Below are positions 1-8,260 of a stretch of 64,000 nt of DNA, piece after piece. The translations under genes and the position numbers were made by a program. The notes under the pieces were generated by a model. That model saw nothing but the letters and a program-made list of their open reading frames with translations, had not been told where the DNA came from and did no database searches. Source of the DNA: Mycolicibacterium wolinskyi (GTDB lineage: Bacteria; Actinomycetota; Actinomycetes; Mycobacteriales; Mycobacteriaceae); the NCBI RefSeq assembly GCF_002101965.1, contig NZ_LQQA01000006.1, forward strand, positions 310,001 through 374,000, given 5' to 3'. Position 1 is the stretch's first letter. Each line of letters starts with the position of its first letter.

Positions 1-2
1 GC

Positions 3-254
3 CTGCGAGAAGCTGGTAGCAATTGTGCGGTAGATGCTGAGACGTTGGTCCGATTGCTCTGGCGAGAGGAAGCGTCCGCGGCGCTTGGTGAACTGGGAGT
101 TCCCCCGGACCCGTACGCCAGGCGGGGTAGGATGTGGCAATCTTTGTTGTCCCTGCTCGATCTTGACGAACTCAAGACTGTAGTTCGAGAAGCGTTGCTG
201 CGCCGAGACCCTGCTGCCGCTCGTATACCGTCGCGGCGATTTGTCGCTAGCTGA
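3..254 (+). CDS. sce7726 family protein, C-terminal fragment (gene cut by left edge)
   Basis: The reading frame is open from the left edge of the window to a TGA at 252-254, so only the last 83 codons are present and the true start lies outside. The visible part has a run LVRLLWREEA, then ARRGRMWQSLLSLLDLDEL and a helical tail VVREALLRRD. This resembles the C-terminal part of sce7726 family proteins as I remember them: a leucine-tryptophan-acidic motif, an arginine-rich turn, a W..L segment and a closing VR.AL..R helix. The N-terminal part of that family carries PD-(D/E)XK-like nuclease features, which cannot be seen here. The gene converges on the beta-family gene with an 8 bp overlap, and these two families are often neighbours. 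The assignment rests on a short fragment only. Confidence 0.5.
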   Translation: MREAGSNCAVDAETLVRLLWREEASAALGELGVPPDPYARRGRMWQSLLSLLDLDELKTVVREALLRRDPAAARIPSRRFVAS

Positions 255-1389
255 TACGAGACAGCTGATCCACTACGTGGCCGAGATGATGCGACGTTCC
301 CGCGCCACGCCATTGCTCCTGCCAACCCGGTTCACTTAATCCGTAGGCACAGTCGAAGATTTCTTGGTCGCCCCAACTGAAGTCGGCACCTGCAAATTCT
401 GGTTGGGACACAAGGAGTTCACAAAGCTCGCGATACTGCTCTGCACCTTCCTGGATTACCGCACCGACCGCTCGTGGGACTAACGTGGTCTGGTCTGCTG
501 TGTAACGAATGTTCGCACGTTGGCCTGGGCCGCTCGACTGCCCCTCGAAGGGAGGCTTCGGGTTCTGGATCGCGTAGTCACCGAATGTCGGGAGCCGAGA
601 TATCTGCATCGCTGCGAGGTCACGCCAGAGGTCCCACTCTCGTCGCGGCAGTCTTCCTATTGTGCCTTCGTTGACCACACCCCCGCCCAGTGAACTGGGC
701 ATCGAGCTGCCGACGAGCACGACGCTTCTCCAGTTGCCAATTGCCGTGAGATCGTCAATCGTGGCTGCGACATCTTCGGCTTCGAGGTCAACGTCTTCCG
801 AGATGAAGTCCAGATCGAGAATCAGGTCCGCCCCGGTGATCTCAACGTCGACGGTGTGAAGCGCCTCAATTAGCAGGGTCTCGGCGCCGCGACCATTGAT
901 CGATGCCGAGCCCAGTAAACGATGCCGAATCGCCACGCCGCGGCCGTCGCTTTGCGTGCATGCCGCGATCTGGGCTCTTGTACTCGGCGCGTCGCTCAGG
1001 CGCAACACGGGGACAAAGGCCATGCGCCGTCGGCGCGCGTCGGCGTAGATTGCCGTCAGCACTGGCAGCCTTCCAGTCTTGGTCACCACGGTGTGATTCG
1101 GTGAGAGGCGGAGGATGTCGAGAAAGCATGGATGCGCACCGACAGCGGCTGCAACCTTCTTCACCCAACCTTGAGTTCGCGAGTGTGAGTACGGCTCAGA
1201 ATCGCTTCTCTTGGGGCCAAGAATCTCGACGAGTGGCGTCATATGTGCCCAGACGTTCGCCGAAGCATGGGCTAGGGCATTGCGCTCACCAGCCTTGTTC
1301 TGCAGCACTGCAACGTAGTGCTGGGTCCCAGGTGGTACCGGCTGGAACCACTCCGGCCGAGTCAAGCTAAGTTGCGTCGATGTTGTCAC
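247..1389 (-). CDS. beta family protein (PF14350-like)
   Basis: A 380-residue protein of unknown biochemical role. Its N-terminus (about residues 25-55) has the pattern Y-x-A-V-L-x-x-K-x-G-E-x-x-A-L followed by TPLVEI, the hallmark of the beta family named after a phage T4 protein. The middle has alternating hydrophobic strands and acidic ends (DLILDLDFI, SVVLVGSSMP) that suggest a TIM-barrel-like or similar alpha/beta fold; that is inference. The GTG start at 1389 is supported by a strong AAGGAGG ribosome binding site seven bases upstream. It is divergent from the HigB-like toxin and shares its promoter region, and is convergent with the sce7726-like gene. Beta proteins are commonly found beside sce7726 and ImmA/IrrE genes in accessory islands, which matches this context. 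The function is not established. Confidence 0.7.
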   Translation of the reverse strand: MTTSTQLSLTRPEWFQPVPPGTQHYVAVLQNKAGERNALAHASANVWAHMTPLVEILGPKRSDSEPYSHSRTQGWVKKVAAAVGAHPCFLDILRLSPNHTVVTKTGRLPVLTAIYADARRRRMAFVPVLRLSDAPSTRAQIAACTQSDGRGVAIRHRLLGSASINGRGAETLLIEALHTVDVEITGADLILDLDFISEDVDLEAEDVAATIDDLTAIGNWRSVVLVGSSMPSSLGGGVVNEGTIGRLPRREWDLWRDLAAMQISRLPTFGDYAIQNPKPPFEGQSSGPGQRANIRYTADQTTLVPRAVGAVIQEGAEQYRELCELLVSQPEFAGADFSWGDQEIFDCAYGLSEPGWQEQWRGAGTSHHLGHVVDQLSRIS

Positions 1390-1406
1390 TGACGTCCTCC
1401 TTGCGC

Positions 1407-1434
1407 TATAGTATTTTTAACCCCAAGGGTTAAA
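1407..1434. promoter_or_regulatory. Divergent promoter with perfect palindromic operator (beta gene / higB)
   Basis: TTTAACCC (1416-1423), spacer CAA, GGGTTAAA (1427-1434) forms a perfect inverted repeat that ends on the A of the higB start codon. Immediately left of it, TATAGT (1407-1412) can serve as a -10 for the rightward genes, and its complement TACTAT (1408-1413) as a -10 for the leftward beta gene. By analogy with HigA-type regulation, the palindrome is the likely binding site of the HigA helix-turn-helix and would control both transcripts. Confidence 0.6.
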
Positions 1435-1793
1435 TGCGTCAAGGGAGCGGTCCGATCGAGATTGTTTGGGCGGAACAAAAGCTGGCAAAGGCTTGTACTG
1501 GCGACCGCTCGGGTGTAAAGCACTGGGGCGCGGAGCAGTGGAAAGTGCTGAAGCGTCGGCTTGCGGCATTGCATGCCGCGCCGACACTGGCGGACATGGA
1601 TGGTGTGCCTGGGAATTGTCATCACCTGAGCGCTGACAGGGTTGGCACATTCGCGATATATCTCTGGGGCTCATACAGGCTGATTTTTATACCTGACCAT
1701 GATCCGTTACCGATGCTTCAGAGCGGAGGCATTGACCGAACCAGGGTCACGCAGATCCGTATTACAGAGGTGATTGATTACCATGGCAACTAA
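1434..1793 (+). CDS. higB: HigB-like toxin of the RelE/ParE superfamily
   Basis: A 119-residue basic protein with the HigB layout: an N-terminal strand (IEIVWAEQKL), two helices around KHWGAEQWKVLKRRL, then P-G-N-C-H-H-L, G-x-F-A-I-Y-L and Y-R-L-I-F, and a C-terminal strand ending ITEVIDYHGN. The PGN-C-H-x-L and terminal DYH patterns are typical of plasmid-maintenance killer proteins that cleave mRNA on the ribosome. The stop codon lies inside the next gene (11 bp overlap), as usual for the toxin-first order of higBA systems. The ATG at 1434 is the only good start; it overlaps the operator palindrome, which would allow tight autorepression. mRNA cleavage is inferred from family membership. 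Confidence 0.75.
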   Translation: MRQGSGPIEIVWAEQKLAKACTGDRSGVKHWGAEQWKVLKRRLAALHAAPTLADMDGVPGNCHHLSADRVGTFAIYLWGSYRLIFIPDHDPLPMLQSGGIDRTRVTQIRITEVIDYHGN

Positions 1794-2883
1794 CACCTAC
1801 CCCGGATGGCAGCCAGAATGGGCAGTTGCGCCGGGAGAGAACCTTCTAGAGGCGCTGCAAGAACGCGGCATGACGCAGTCCGAACTTGCGCACCGGCTTG
1901 GTCGTCCAGTTAAGACCGTCAATGAGATAGTAAAAGGAAAGGCCGCAATTACGTCTGAGACCGCTATCCAACTTGAAAGAGCTCTGGGGATATCGGCTCG
2001 GTTTTGGACCAGTCTTGAGGCGCAATATCGGTACGCATTAGCCCGACAAGAGTCGCAACGTGAATTGGATATGCAAGCTACTTGGGCCGACAAGTTCCCG
2101 GTTATGGAACTTGTGAAATACGGCTTAATGGAGAAGGGCAGGTCGAAAGGTGACACGCTGTCAAATCTTCTTTCATTCTTTGGGGTGAGTAGTCCCGAGG
2201 CTTTTGAGCGGCTCAGCGCGGTAGCGGCATACCGATCGTCCCCCGCGTTCGCCGCTTCTCCCAATGCGGTTGCTGCCTGGCTCCGGTGGGGTGAAATTGA
2301 GGCGAGCAAGGTGTCTTGTCCAGCGTTTGATCCTGGTGAATTTCGCCGTGTTCTTGGCCGCATTCGTACATTGTCGCGCCGCGAGCCATTTGACGAAATC
2401 TTGAAGAAGGTCAAGACTGAGTGCCAATCTGCTGGCGTCGTTGTGGTCCTGATACCGGAGCTCTCTGGTACCCATCTGAGCGGAGCTACCCGATGGCTTG
2501 GCGTGAAGGCGGTCCTGCAGCTCAGTCTGCGATACAAATCGGATGACCAATTTTGGTTTACCTTATTCCATGAAGCCGGGCATATCTTATCGGGCGCTCG
2601 CCGGCAGGACTTTGTCGATGGCTCTGGCGTCGACATGTTCGCCTCGGATGATTCCGAAGAAGAAAAGGCCGATAAGTTCGCGCGAGATTTTTTACTTCCG
2701 CCTGCTGATTATGGCGAGTTTGTCGAAGCCGGCGAACTTGGTCGACAAGCTGTCCGGTCATTCGCGAAATCGCAGAACATTGCTCCAGGTATCGTCGTTG
2801 GTCGGCTACAGAGAGATGGGCACATTGGTCGTAATCAGCTCAACGACCTAAAGAAACCAATTCGACTGTTGGGTGACCACTAG
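1783..2883 (+). CDS. higA: HigA-type antitoxin fused to ImmA/IrrE metallopeptidase domain
   Basis: A 366-residue two-domain protein. Residues about 19-72 form an XRE/HigA helix-turn-helix (MTQSELAHRLGR, then VNEIVKGKAAIT). The C-terminal part carries the ImmA/IrrE zinc-peptidase motif HEAGH at about residue 263, followed by an acidic helix EEEKADKFARDFLLP, which supplies the third ligand region in this family. The first domain should neutralise HigB and bind the palindrome upstream; the second could cleave a regulator or the antitoxin itself under stress, as ImmA does to ImmR. The ATG at 1783 is preferred over a TTG nine bases earlier because GAGG sits about ten bases upstream. Codon use is AT-richer than in the core genes to the right, suggesting recent acquisition. 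Confidence 0.8.
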   Translation: MATNTYPGWQPEWAVAPGENLLEALQERGMTQSELAHRLGRPVKTVNEIVKGKAAITSETAIQLERALGISARFWTSLEAQYRYALARQESQRELDMQATWADKFPVMELVKYGLMEKGRSKGDTLSNLLSFFGVSSPEAFERLSAVAAYRSSPAFAASPNAVAAWLRWGEIEASKVSCPAFDPGEFRRVLGRIRTLSRREPFDEILKKVKTECQSAGVVVVLIPELSGTHLSGATRWLGVKAVLQLSLRYKSDDQFWFTLFHEAGHILSGARRQDFVDGSGVDMFASDDSEEEKADKFARDFLLPPADYGEFVEAGELGRQAVRSFAKSQNIAPGIVVGRLQRDGHIGRNQLNDLKKPIRLLGDH

Positions 2884-3086
2884 GATGTAGTCGAGCAGCT
2901 TGGTTCGTTATCGACGTTCGACTCGTACAAGGGCGATTACAGTGATAGCCCATGATTTCGTCCGCCGAAACCCTCTCCCGCGGCTTATCTGACCGCTAGC
3001 TATGGTGCGATCGATGTCGTTACCTAGAACATGAACGGTTAGCGTAGCGCCGTGTTCGGCGCGGATCCCGGATGATTACTCAGGGC

Positions 3087-3563
3087 CTACCAGTTGTAGA
3101 AGCCGCCCTCGGGTCCGAGCATGCGTTCGAGCCGCACGCGGTTGATGCGGGCGAGTTCGTTGCGGACGACTTTGCGTTCGGTCTCGTGGTCGTTGTGTAA
3201 CCGGTCGGCGATACATGCCAGCACGGTGTCGGCGTCGCAGTCGGCGGTGTACATGACGAAGCTGAAGCCGAACCGCCGGCGGTAGTCGGCCATCGCGGTC
3301 TCCAGTTGCGCCGTCGCGTCGGGCCGATGGGCCCAGCGGCAGCCGAAGAGCGGATAGGCCTGCAGCACCCCGTCGATCGAGTCCTCGCCGAGGCTGAACA
3401 GCAGGGTGTCGGCCTGGCGGAACAACGACTCGTGGTCGGAGTATGGCCGTCCCCGAGCCAGGTCGGCGGCCAGCGGCACGCTGTAGCAGCACTCGTAGAC
3501 GGCGTGCACGGCGCGCCGCATCGGCAATGCGTTGTACGCCTCAAGCCCCATGCCCTGATGCAT
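3087..3563 (-). CDS. OHCU decarboxylase-like protein (UraD family), possibly lacking the catalytic His
   Basis: A 158-residue protein of the 2-oxo-4-hydroxy-4-carboxy-5-ureidoimidazoline decarboxylase family, which makes (S)-allantoin in purine/urate breakdown. The helical N-terminus (GLEAYNALP, then AVYECCYS and a RGRPYSD loop) and the C-terminal core (DYRRRFGFSFVMY, then IADRLHND and a final RVRLERML helix) match the family, and the length is typical. However, the segment where the family normally has the catalytic AHP is AYP here, so the histidine appears replaced by tyrosine. No other urate-pathway gene is nearby, so activity is doubtful. The start is uncertain: a GTG at 3596 and an ATG at 3551 are alternatives, and none has a good ribosome binding site. 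The gene is in the same direction as ppa upstream, separated by a small inverted repeat. Confidence 0.6.
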   Translation of the reverse strand: MHQGMGLEAYNALPMRRAVHAVYECCYSVPLAADLARGRPYSDHESLFRQADTLLFSLGEDSIDGVLQAYPLFGCRWAHRPDATAQLETAMADYRRRFGFSFVMYTADCDADTVLACIADRLHNDHETERKVVRNELARINRVRLERMLGPEGGFYNW

Positions 3564-3606
3564 CAACACATGGCAATCATCGGAGCCGCAAAGCACAGCG
3601 GCGTTA

Positions 3607-3621
3607 CCCCGTGTTACGGGG
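3607..3621 (-). terminator. Short inverted repeat downstream of ppa
   Basis: CCCCGT-GTT-ACGGGG is a perfect 6 bp stem with a 3 base loop, about 20 bases past the ppa stop. There is no T-run after it in the ppa direction, so it may be a weak terminator, an RNA-stabilising hairpin or an operator for the downstream gene. Confidence 0.35.
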
Positions 3622-3640
3622 GCGCTAAATCAGTGCCGGA

Positions 3641-4129
3641 CTAGTGGCCCTCGACCTTGAACCGCTCGATCGAACGCTGCAGCTCGGCTTCGGCCTCGGC
3701 ACGGCCCACCCAGTCGGCGGTCTTGACGAACTTGCCCGGCTCCAGGTCCTTGTAGTGCACGAAGAAGTGCTTGATCGCGTCGAGCTCGAACTGTGAAACG
3801 TCGCCCACGTCCTGGATGTGATCCCAGCGCGGGTCACCGGCGGGCACGCACAGCAGCTTGTCGTCGCCACCGGCCTCGTCGGTCATCTTGAACATCGCGA
3901 CCGGGCGGGCCTCGACGATGCAGCCGGGGAACACCGACTCGGGCAGCAACACGAGCGCGTCCAGCGGATCGCCGTCCTCGCCGAGGGTGTTCTCGAAGAA
4001 CCCGTAGTCGGCCGGGTAGCCCATCGAGGTGTAGAGGTAGCGGTCGAGCTTCACCCGGCCGGTCTCGTGGTCCACCTCGTACTTGTTGCGCGAACCCTTC
4101 GGGATCTCGATGACGACGTCGAACTCCAC
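3641..4129 (-). CDS. ppa: Inorganic pyrophosphatase (family I)
   Basis: Soluble cytoplasmic enzyme that hydrolyses pyrophosphate to two phosphates and pulls biosynthetic reactions forward. The 162-residue product is exactly the length of M. tuberculosis Ppa and shows the family I signature: [17 protein letters not shown] near the N-terminus, [20 protein letters not shown] with the metal-binding aspartates of the D-G-D-P-L-D core, and the C-terminal [15 protein letters not shown] segment. The GTG start at 4129 is chosen because GAAGGAG lies eight bases upstream and the protein then begins like the mycobacterial homologues ([12 protein letters not shown]). It is divergent from dacB across about 140 bp. 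Confidence 0.96.
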   Translation of the reverse strand: MEFDVVIEIPKGSRNKYEVDHETGRVKLDRYLYTSMGYPADYGFFENTLGEDGDPLDALVLLPESVFPGCIVEARPVAMFKMTDEAGGDDKLLCVPAGDPRWDHIQDVGDVSQFELDAIKHFFVHYKDLEPGKFVKTADWVGRAEAEAELQRSIERFKVEGH

Positions 4130-4269
4130 CGTCGCGGCTCCTTCGCATCTTCGTTCAGTCTGGGGTCGTCGGACGACGACGCGGGGTCGACCCGCCGGGC
4201 CAACATTAGATGAGCGATAGGCTGGCGATGAGGGGTGGCTCGTCCGGAACAATCGAGAGCAGGGGAAAT

Positions 4270-5655
4270 ATGCGGCCCACTCGGTGGCGGCGGTCCACCC
4301 ATGTGGCGGTAGGCGTCGCGGTCATTGTGCTGGTCGCGGCCGTCGTCGCGGTGGCTGCGTTGTTCACCGGGCACCGGTCGGACGCCGCCGAAGCGGTCCG
4401 GCCCGTCCCGGCGCCCGCGACTGCCAGCCCGGGCATCGTCCCCGTCGACATATCGGCCCCCACCCCGACCGAGGGCGGTCTGGAAGCCGCGTTGGCGCCG
4501 GCTCTGGCCGATCCGAACCTGGGCATGGTCACCGGCCGCATCACCGATGCCGACACCGGCGCCGCGCTGTGGGAGCAGGGCGCCGAGCTGCCCATGCAGC
4601 CCGCGTCGGTGAACAAGGTGCTCACCACGGCGGCTGCGCTGCTCACCCTGGACCGTGACGCGCGCCTGACCACGACCGTGCTTGCCTCGGATTCGCAGCC
4701 AGGTCTGGTGGTACTGCACGGCGGCGGCGATCCGACGCTTTCGGCCGCCCCCGCCGATACCGACACCTGGTACAAGGGCGCCGCCCGCATCAGCGACCTC
4801 GCCGACCAGATCAGGCAGAGCGGGGTCAGGGCCACCACGGTGCGCGTCGACACGAGCCTCTACAGCGGACCGACCATGGCGCCCGGATGGGATCCGGCCG
4901 ACATCGCAGGCGGCGACATCGCGCCGATGGAGTCGGTGATGCTCGACGGCGGACGCACGCAACCGACGACCGTGGAGTCGAGGCGGTCGACGAGCCCGGC
5001 GCTCGACGCGGGCAAGGCGCTGGCCGCCGCCCTTCGTATCGACCCCGAGACCGTGACGCTGTTGCCGTCGGGGCTGAGCGGCCCCAGCACCAAGATCGCC
5101 GAGGTGCAGTCCGCCCCGCTGATCGAACGGCTGCGGCAGATGATGAACGACTCCGACAACGTGATGGCCGAATCGATCGCGCGGGAAGTCGCCGAGAAGC
5201 TCAACCGCCCGCAGAGCTTCGAGGGCGGGGTCGACGCGGTGCTCCACCAGCTGGAGGGCATCGGCATCGACACCACGGGCGCCGATCTCGTCGATTCGAG
5301 CGGGCTTTCGATCGATGACCGGCTCACCGCCAAGACCCTCGACGAAGTCGTCAACGCCGCGGCCGGCCACACCCAACCCGCGCTGCGGCCGCTGGTCGAC
5401 CTGCTGCCGATCGCCGGTGGCAGCGGCACGCTGTCGAACCGCTACCTCGACACCGAGGGGGGCAAGGCCGCCGCGGGCTGGCTGCGGGCCAAGACCGGGT
5501 CGCTCACCGGCACCAACGCGCTCGCAGGCATCGTCACCGACGACGACGGCCGGGTGCTGACGTTCGCCCTGATCTCCAACAACGCCGGGCCCACCGGACG
5601 TACCGCGATCGACGCGCTGGCCGCGGTGCTGCGCACGTGTGGATGCGGCACATGA
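4270..5655 (+). CDS. dacB: D-alanyl-D-alanine carboxypeptidase/endopeptidase (PBP4-type, peptidase S13)
   Basis: Peptidoglycan-trimming enzyme acting outside the membrane. The 461-residue product matches the length of the M. tuberculosis homologue Rv3627c. An N-terminal membrane anchor or signal (about residues 11-32, valine/alanine rich) is followed by a proline-rich linker. All three penicillin-binding motifs are present: S113-V-N-K116 with the nucleophilic serine, S295-D-N297 and K408-T-G410. The ATG at 4270 ([12 protein letters not shown]) is preferred over an in-frame ATG at 4210 because it fits the homologue and has AGGGG close upstream. Its TGA overlaps the next ATG (ATGA), so it is translationally coupled to the metalloprotease gene and likely starts the dacB-tilS-hpt operon. 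Confidence 0.93.
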   Translation: MRPTRWRRSTHVAVGVAVIVLVAAVVAVAALFTGHRSDAAEAVRPVPAPATASPGIVPVDISAPTPTEGGLEAALAPALADPNLGMVTGRITDADTGAALWEQGAELPMQPASVNKVLTTAAALLTLDRDARLTTTVLASDSQPGLVVLHGGGDPTLSAAPADTDTWYKGAARISDLADQIRQSGVRATTVRVDTSLYSGPTMAPGWDPADIAGGDIAPMESVMLDGGRTQPTTVESRRSTSPALDAGKALAAALRIDPETVTLLPSGLSGPSTKIAEVQSAPLIERLRQMMNDSDNVMAESIAREVAEKLNRPQSFEGGVDAVLHQLEGIGIDTTGADLVDSSGLSIDDRLTAKTLDEVVNAAAGHTQPALRPLVDLLPIAGGSGTLSNRYLDTEGGKAAAGWLRAKTGSLTGTNALAGIVTDDDGRVLTFALISNNAGPTGRTAIDALAAVLRTCGCGT

Positions 5656-6698
5656 GCAGCCCGACCATGACCGCGGGCCGCGCCGTCGACTGGGACTTCG
5701 CCGCGACGGTCGGGGCGAAGCTGGCCCGCCCCGCCCCGGCCGCCACCGACTACACGCGCCGCCAGGCCATCGACCAGCTGGCCGAAAGCGCCCGCGCCGC
5801 AGAACTTCCGGTCCGTGAGGTGACGGGCCTCAACGAGGGCGCCGAGCTGCCCGAGGCGCGCATCGTCGACCGGACCGAGTGGATCCGCGCCGCCACCCGG
5901 TCGATGCGCGTGATGACGGGCGGGGACGAAGACCACAAGCCCGGTTTCATCACCGGGCGGGTCACCGGCGCGCAGACCGGTGCGGTGCTGGCGTTCATCT
6001 CGTCGGGCATCCTCGGCCAGTACGACCCCTTCGGTCCGGACGGCGGCGAGCTGCTGCTGGTGTACCCCAACGTCATCGCGGTCGAACGCCAACTACGCGT
6101 CACCCCAACGGATTTCCGGCTGTGGGTGTGTCTGCACGAGGTCACGCATCGCGTCCAGTTCCGCGCCAATCCGTGGCTGGCCGACCACATGTCGCAGGCG
6201 CTGGCCGTGCTCACCCAGGACGCGGGGGAGGATGTCGCCGCGGTCGTCGGCCGGCTCGCGCAGTACGTCCGCAATCAGCGCAACGGGTCGGCGACGGATC
6301 CGAACTCGGCAGGCATCCTCGGCCTCATGCGGGCGGTGCAGGCCGAGCCGCAACGCCGGGCACTGGATCAACTGCTTGTGCTCGGCACGTTGCTGGAAGG
6401 GCACGCCGACCACGTGATGGACGCCGTCGGCCCGGCCGTCGTGCCTTCGGTGGGGACGATCCGCAGGCGTTTCGACGAACGCAGGCAACGTAAACAGCCC
6501 CCGGTGCAACGCGTGGTGCGTGCATTGCTCGGGTTCGACGCCAAGATCAGCCAGTACACCCGCGGCAAGGCGTTCGTCGACGAGGTCGTGTCGACCGTCG
6601 GCATGGAGCGCTTCAACACCATCTGGACCGAGGCCGAAACCCTGCCGCTGCCAACCGAAATCGACGAACCGCGGCGATGGATCGATCGGGTGCTGTAG
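5652..6698 (+). CDS. Zinc-dependent metalloprotease-like protein (DUF2342 / Rv3626c family)
   Basis: A 348-residue cytoplasmic-looking protein of a conserved actinobacterial family. It carries a zincin motif H162-E-V-T-H166 within LWVCLHEVTHRVQF, and later EGHADHVMDA, whose glutamate/histidine may complete the zinc site. The family has been noted in connection with coenzyme F420 distribution, but no substrate is established. The ATG at 5652 overlaps the dacB stop (ATGA), and the 3' end overlaps tilS by 22 bp. Conservation of this gene between dacB and tilS in mycobacteria suggests a role tied to the cell envelope or translation; that is inference. Confidence 0.85.
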   Translation: MSSPTMTAGRAVDWDFAATVGAKLARPAPAATDYTRRQAIDQLAESARAAELPVREVTGLNEGAELPEARIVDRTEWIRAATRSMRVMTGGDEDHKPGFITGRVTGAQTGAVLAFISSGILGQYDPFGPDGGELLLVYPNVIAVERQLRVTPTDFRLWVCLHEVTHRVQFRANPWLADHMSQALAVLTQDAGEDVAAVVGRLAQYVRNQRNGSATDPNSAGILGLMRAVQAEPQRRALDQLLVLGTLLEGHADHVMDAVGPAVVPSVGTIRRRFDERRQRKQPPVQRVVRALLGFDAKISQYTRGKAFVDEVVSTVGMERFNTIWTEAETLPLPTEIDEPRRWIDRVL

Positions 6699-7636
6699 CG
6701 ACGCTGCGGCGGGTGGTGACGGCGTTCGGGGCGCAGGTCGACGGCGAACGCTGGTGCGTCGCGCTGTCGGGCGGGCCGGATTCGCTGGCGCTGGCCGCGA
6801 TCGCTGCCGGGGACCGGCCCACGACAGCGCTGATCGTCGACCACGGCCTGCAGCCGGGCTCACGCGCGGTGGCCGAAACGGCGCGCCAGCAAGCGCTGGC
6901 AGTGGGATGCGCTGCGGCACAGGTGATTCCCGTGGTGGTCGGGCGTTCCGGCGGGCCCGAGGCCGCGGCCCGGCAGGCGCGCTACACCGCGCTGCGGGCC
7001 GCGCGCGACGGTGCACCGGTGCTGCTCGGCCACACGCTCGACGATCAGGCCGAGACCGTGCTGCTCGGCTTGGGCCGCGGATCGGGGCCGCGGTCCATCG
7101 CCGGGATGCGACCGCACGACCCGCCGTGGCACCGGCCGCTACTGGGCGTGCGCCGAACCGTCACCCACGCGGCGTGCGACGAACTCGGGCTCAAGCCGTG
7201 GCATGACCCGCACAACTTCGAGCGGCGGTTCACCAGGGCGCGGTTGCGGCTCGACGTCATGCCGCTGCTGGAGGAGGTGCTGGGCGGCGGTGTGGCCGAG
7301 GCGCTCGGCCGCACCGCGACCGCGTTGCGCGAGGACACCGACACCCTCGACGAACTCGCCGAGCGCGCCCTTGCGGAGTCGACGACGCCGGACGGCGGTC
7401 TCGACACCGCGGCGCTGAGCGGGCTACCCGACGCCGTGCGGCGCCGGGTGATCCGCGGCTGGCTACTCGGCGGCGGCGCGACCGATCTGACCGACATCCA
7501 GATTCGCGGCGTGGACCGGTTGGTGACCGCGTGGCGTGGCCAGGGCGGTGTCGCGGTCGGGTCGACGCTGCGCAGGCAGCGGCTCATCGCGGCCCGTCGT
7601 GACGGCGTGCTCGCGTTGCACGTCGAAGAGGTATAG
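6677..7636 (+). CDS. tilS: tRNA(Ile)-lysidine synthase
   Basis: Modifies C34 of the CAU-anticodon isoleucine tRNA to lysidine using ATP and lysine, switching its identity from Met to Ile; an essential cytoplasmic step. The 319-residue protein has the N-type ATP pyrophosphatase P-loop S31-G-G-P-D-S36 and the downstream HTLDDQAET motif typical of TilS. It is short compared with the E. coli enzyme because it lacks the full C-terminal extension, as in other mycobacteria (Rv3625c). The gene overlaps the preceding one by 22 bp, implying coupling. The next gene, hpt, follows after 45 bp, an order conserved across many bacteria. Confidence 0.94.
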   Translation: MDRSGAVATLRRVVTAFGAQVDGERWCVALSGGPDSLALAAIAAGDRPTTALIVDHGLQPGSRAVAETARQQALAVGCAAAQVIPVVVGRSGGPEAAARQARYTALRAARDGAPVLLGHTLDDQAETVLLGLGRGSGPRSIAGMRPHDPPWHRPLLGVRRTVTHAACDELGLKPWHDPHNFERRFTRARLRLDVMPLLEEVLGGGVAEALGRTATALREDTDTLDELAERALAESTTPDGGLDTAALSGLPDAVRRRVIRGWLLGGGATDLTDIQIRGVDRLVTAWRGQGGVAVGSTLRRQRLIAARRDGVLALHVEEV

Positions 7637-7681
7637 CCGGTCGCATTGGTCAGCGGGCACATCGCATGGCACGCTGTGCAC

Positions 7682-8257
7682 GTGGCTGCCGATTCTGCCG
7701 AGCTGTATCCGGGGGACATCAAGTCGGTACTGCTGTCCGAGGAACAGATCCGGACGCGCACCGCCGAACTCGCCGAGATGATCGCCGAACGCTACCGAGA
7801 CGACCTCGGCGACGACGATCTCTTGCTGATCACCGTCCTCAAGGGCGCGGTCATGTTCGTCACCGATCTGGCCCGCAGCATTCCGTTGCCCACGCAGCTG
7901 GAGTTCATGGCGGTCAGCTCGTACGGATCGTCGACCTCGTCGTCCGGTGTGGTGCGGATCCTCAAAGACCTCGACCGCGACATCAACGACCGGGACGTGC
8001 TCATCGTCGAGGACATCATCGACTCGGGGCTCACGCTGTCATGGCTGCTGCGCAACCTCGCGACCCGGCGGCCGCGGTCCCTGCAGGTGTGCACGCTGCT
8101 GCGCAAGCCGGAGGCCGTGCGCACCGACATCGACGTGGCCTACGTCGGCTTCGACATCCCCAACGAGTTCGTCGTCGGCTACGGCCTCGACTACGCCGAG
8201 CGCTACCGCGATCTGCCCTACATCGGCACGCTCGACCCGAAGGTCTACACGGCCTGA
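7682..8257 (+). CDS. hpt: Hypoxanthine phosphoribosyltransferase
   Basis: Salvages hypoxanthine and guanine to IMP and GMP with PRPP. The 191-residue product has the type I phosphoribosyltransferase signature [15 protein letters not shown] (about residues 105-119), the [11 protein letters not shown] loop near the N-terminus and [18 protein letters not shown] at the C-terminus, all diagnostic of bacterial HPRTs. The GTG at 7682 is chosen because homologues begin a few residues before [12 protein letters not shown] at 7676 and a TTG at 7646 are possible, and none has a good ribosome binding site, so the exact start is uncertain. It is the last gene of the dacB-tilS run and converges on lpqG with 3 bp between stops. 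Confidence 0.94.
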   Translation: MAADSAELYPGDIKSVLLSEEQIRTRTAELAEMIAERYRDDLGDDDLLLITVLKGAVMFVTDLARSIPLPTQLEFMAVSSYGSSTSSSGVVRILKDLDRDINDRDVLIVEDIIDSGLTLSWLLRNLATRRPRSLQVCTLLRKPEAVRTDIDVAYVGFDIPNEFVVGYGLDYAERYRDLPYIGTLDPKVYTA

Positions 8258-8260
8258 GTT

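Noticed and set aside
1..3000. tRNA gene or attachment site at the edge of the accessory island
   Set aside because: No tRNA cloverleaf or direct repeat was recognised by eye between 1 and 3086; the island boundary may lie outside the window.
4051..5376. Long open frame (441 codons) on the minus strand opposite dacB
   Set aside because: High-GC shadow of dacB: low-complexity Arg/Gly/Asp-rich product, no family resemblance, while dacB has all catalytic motifs on the plus strand.
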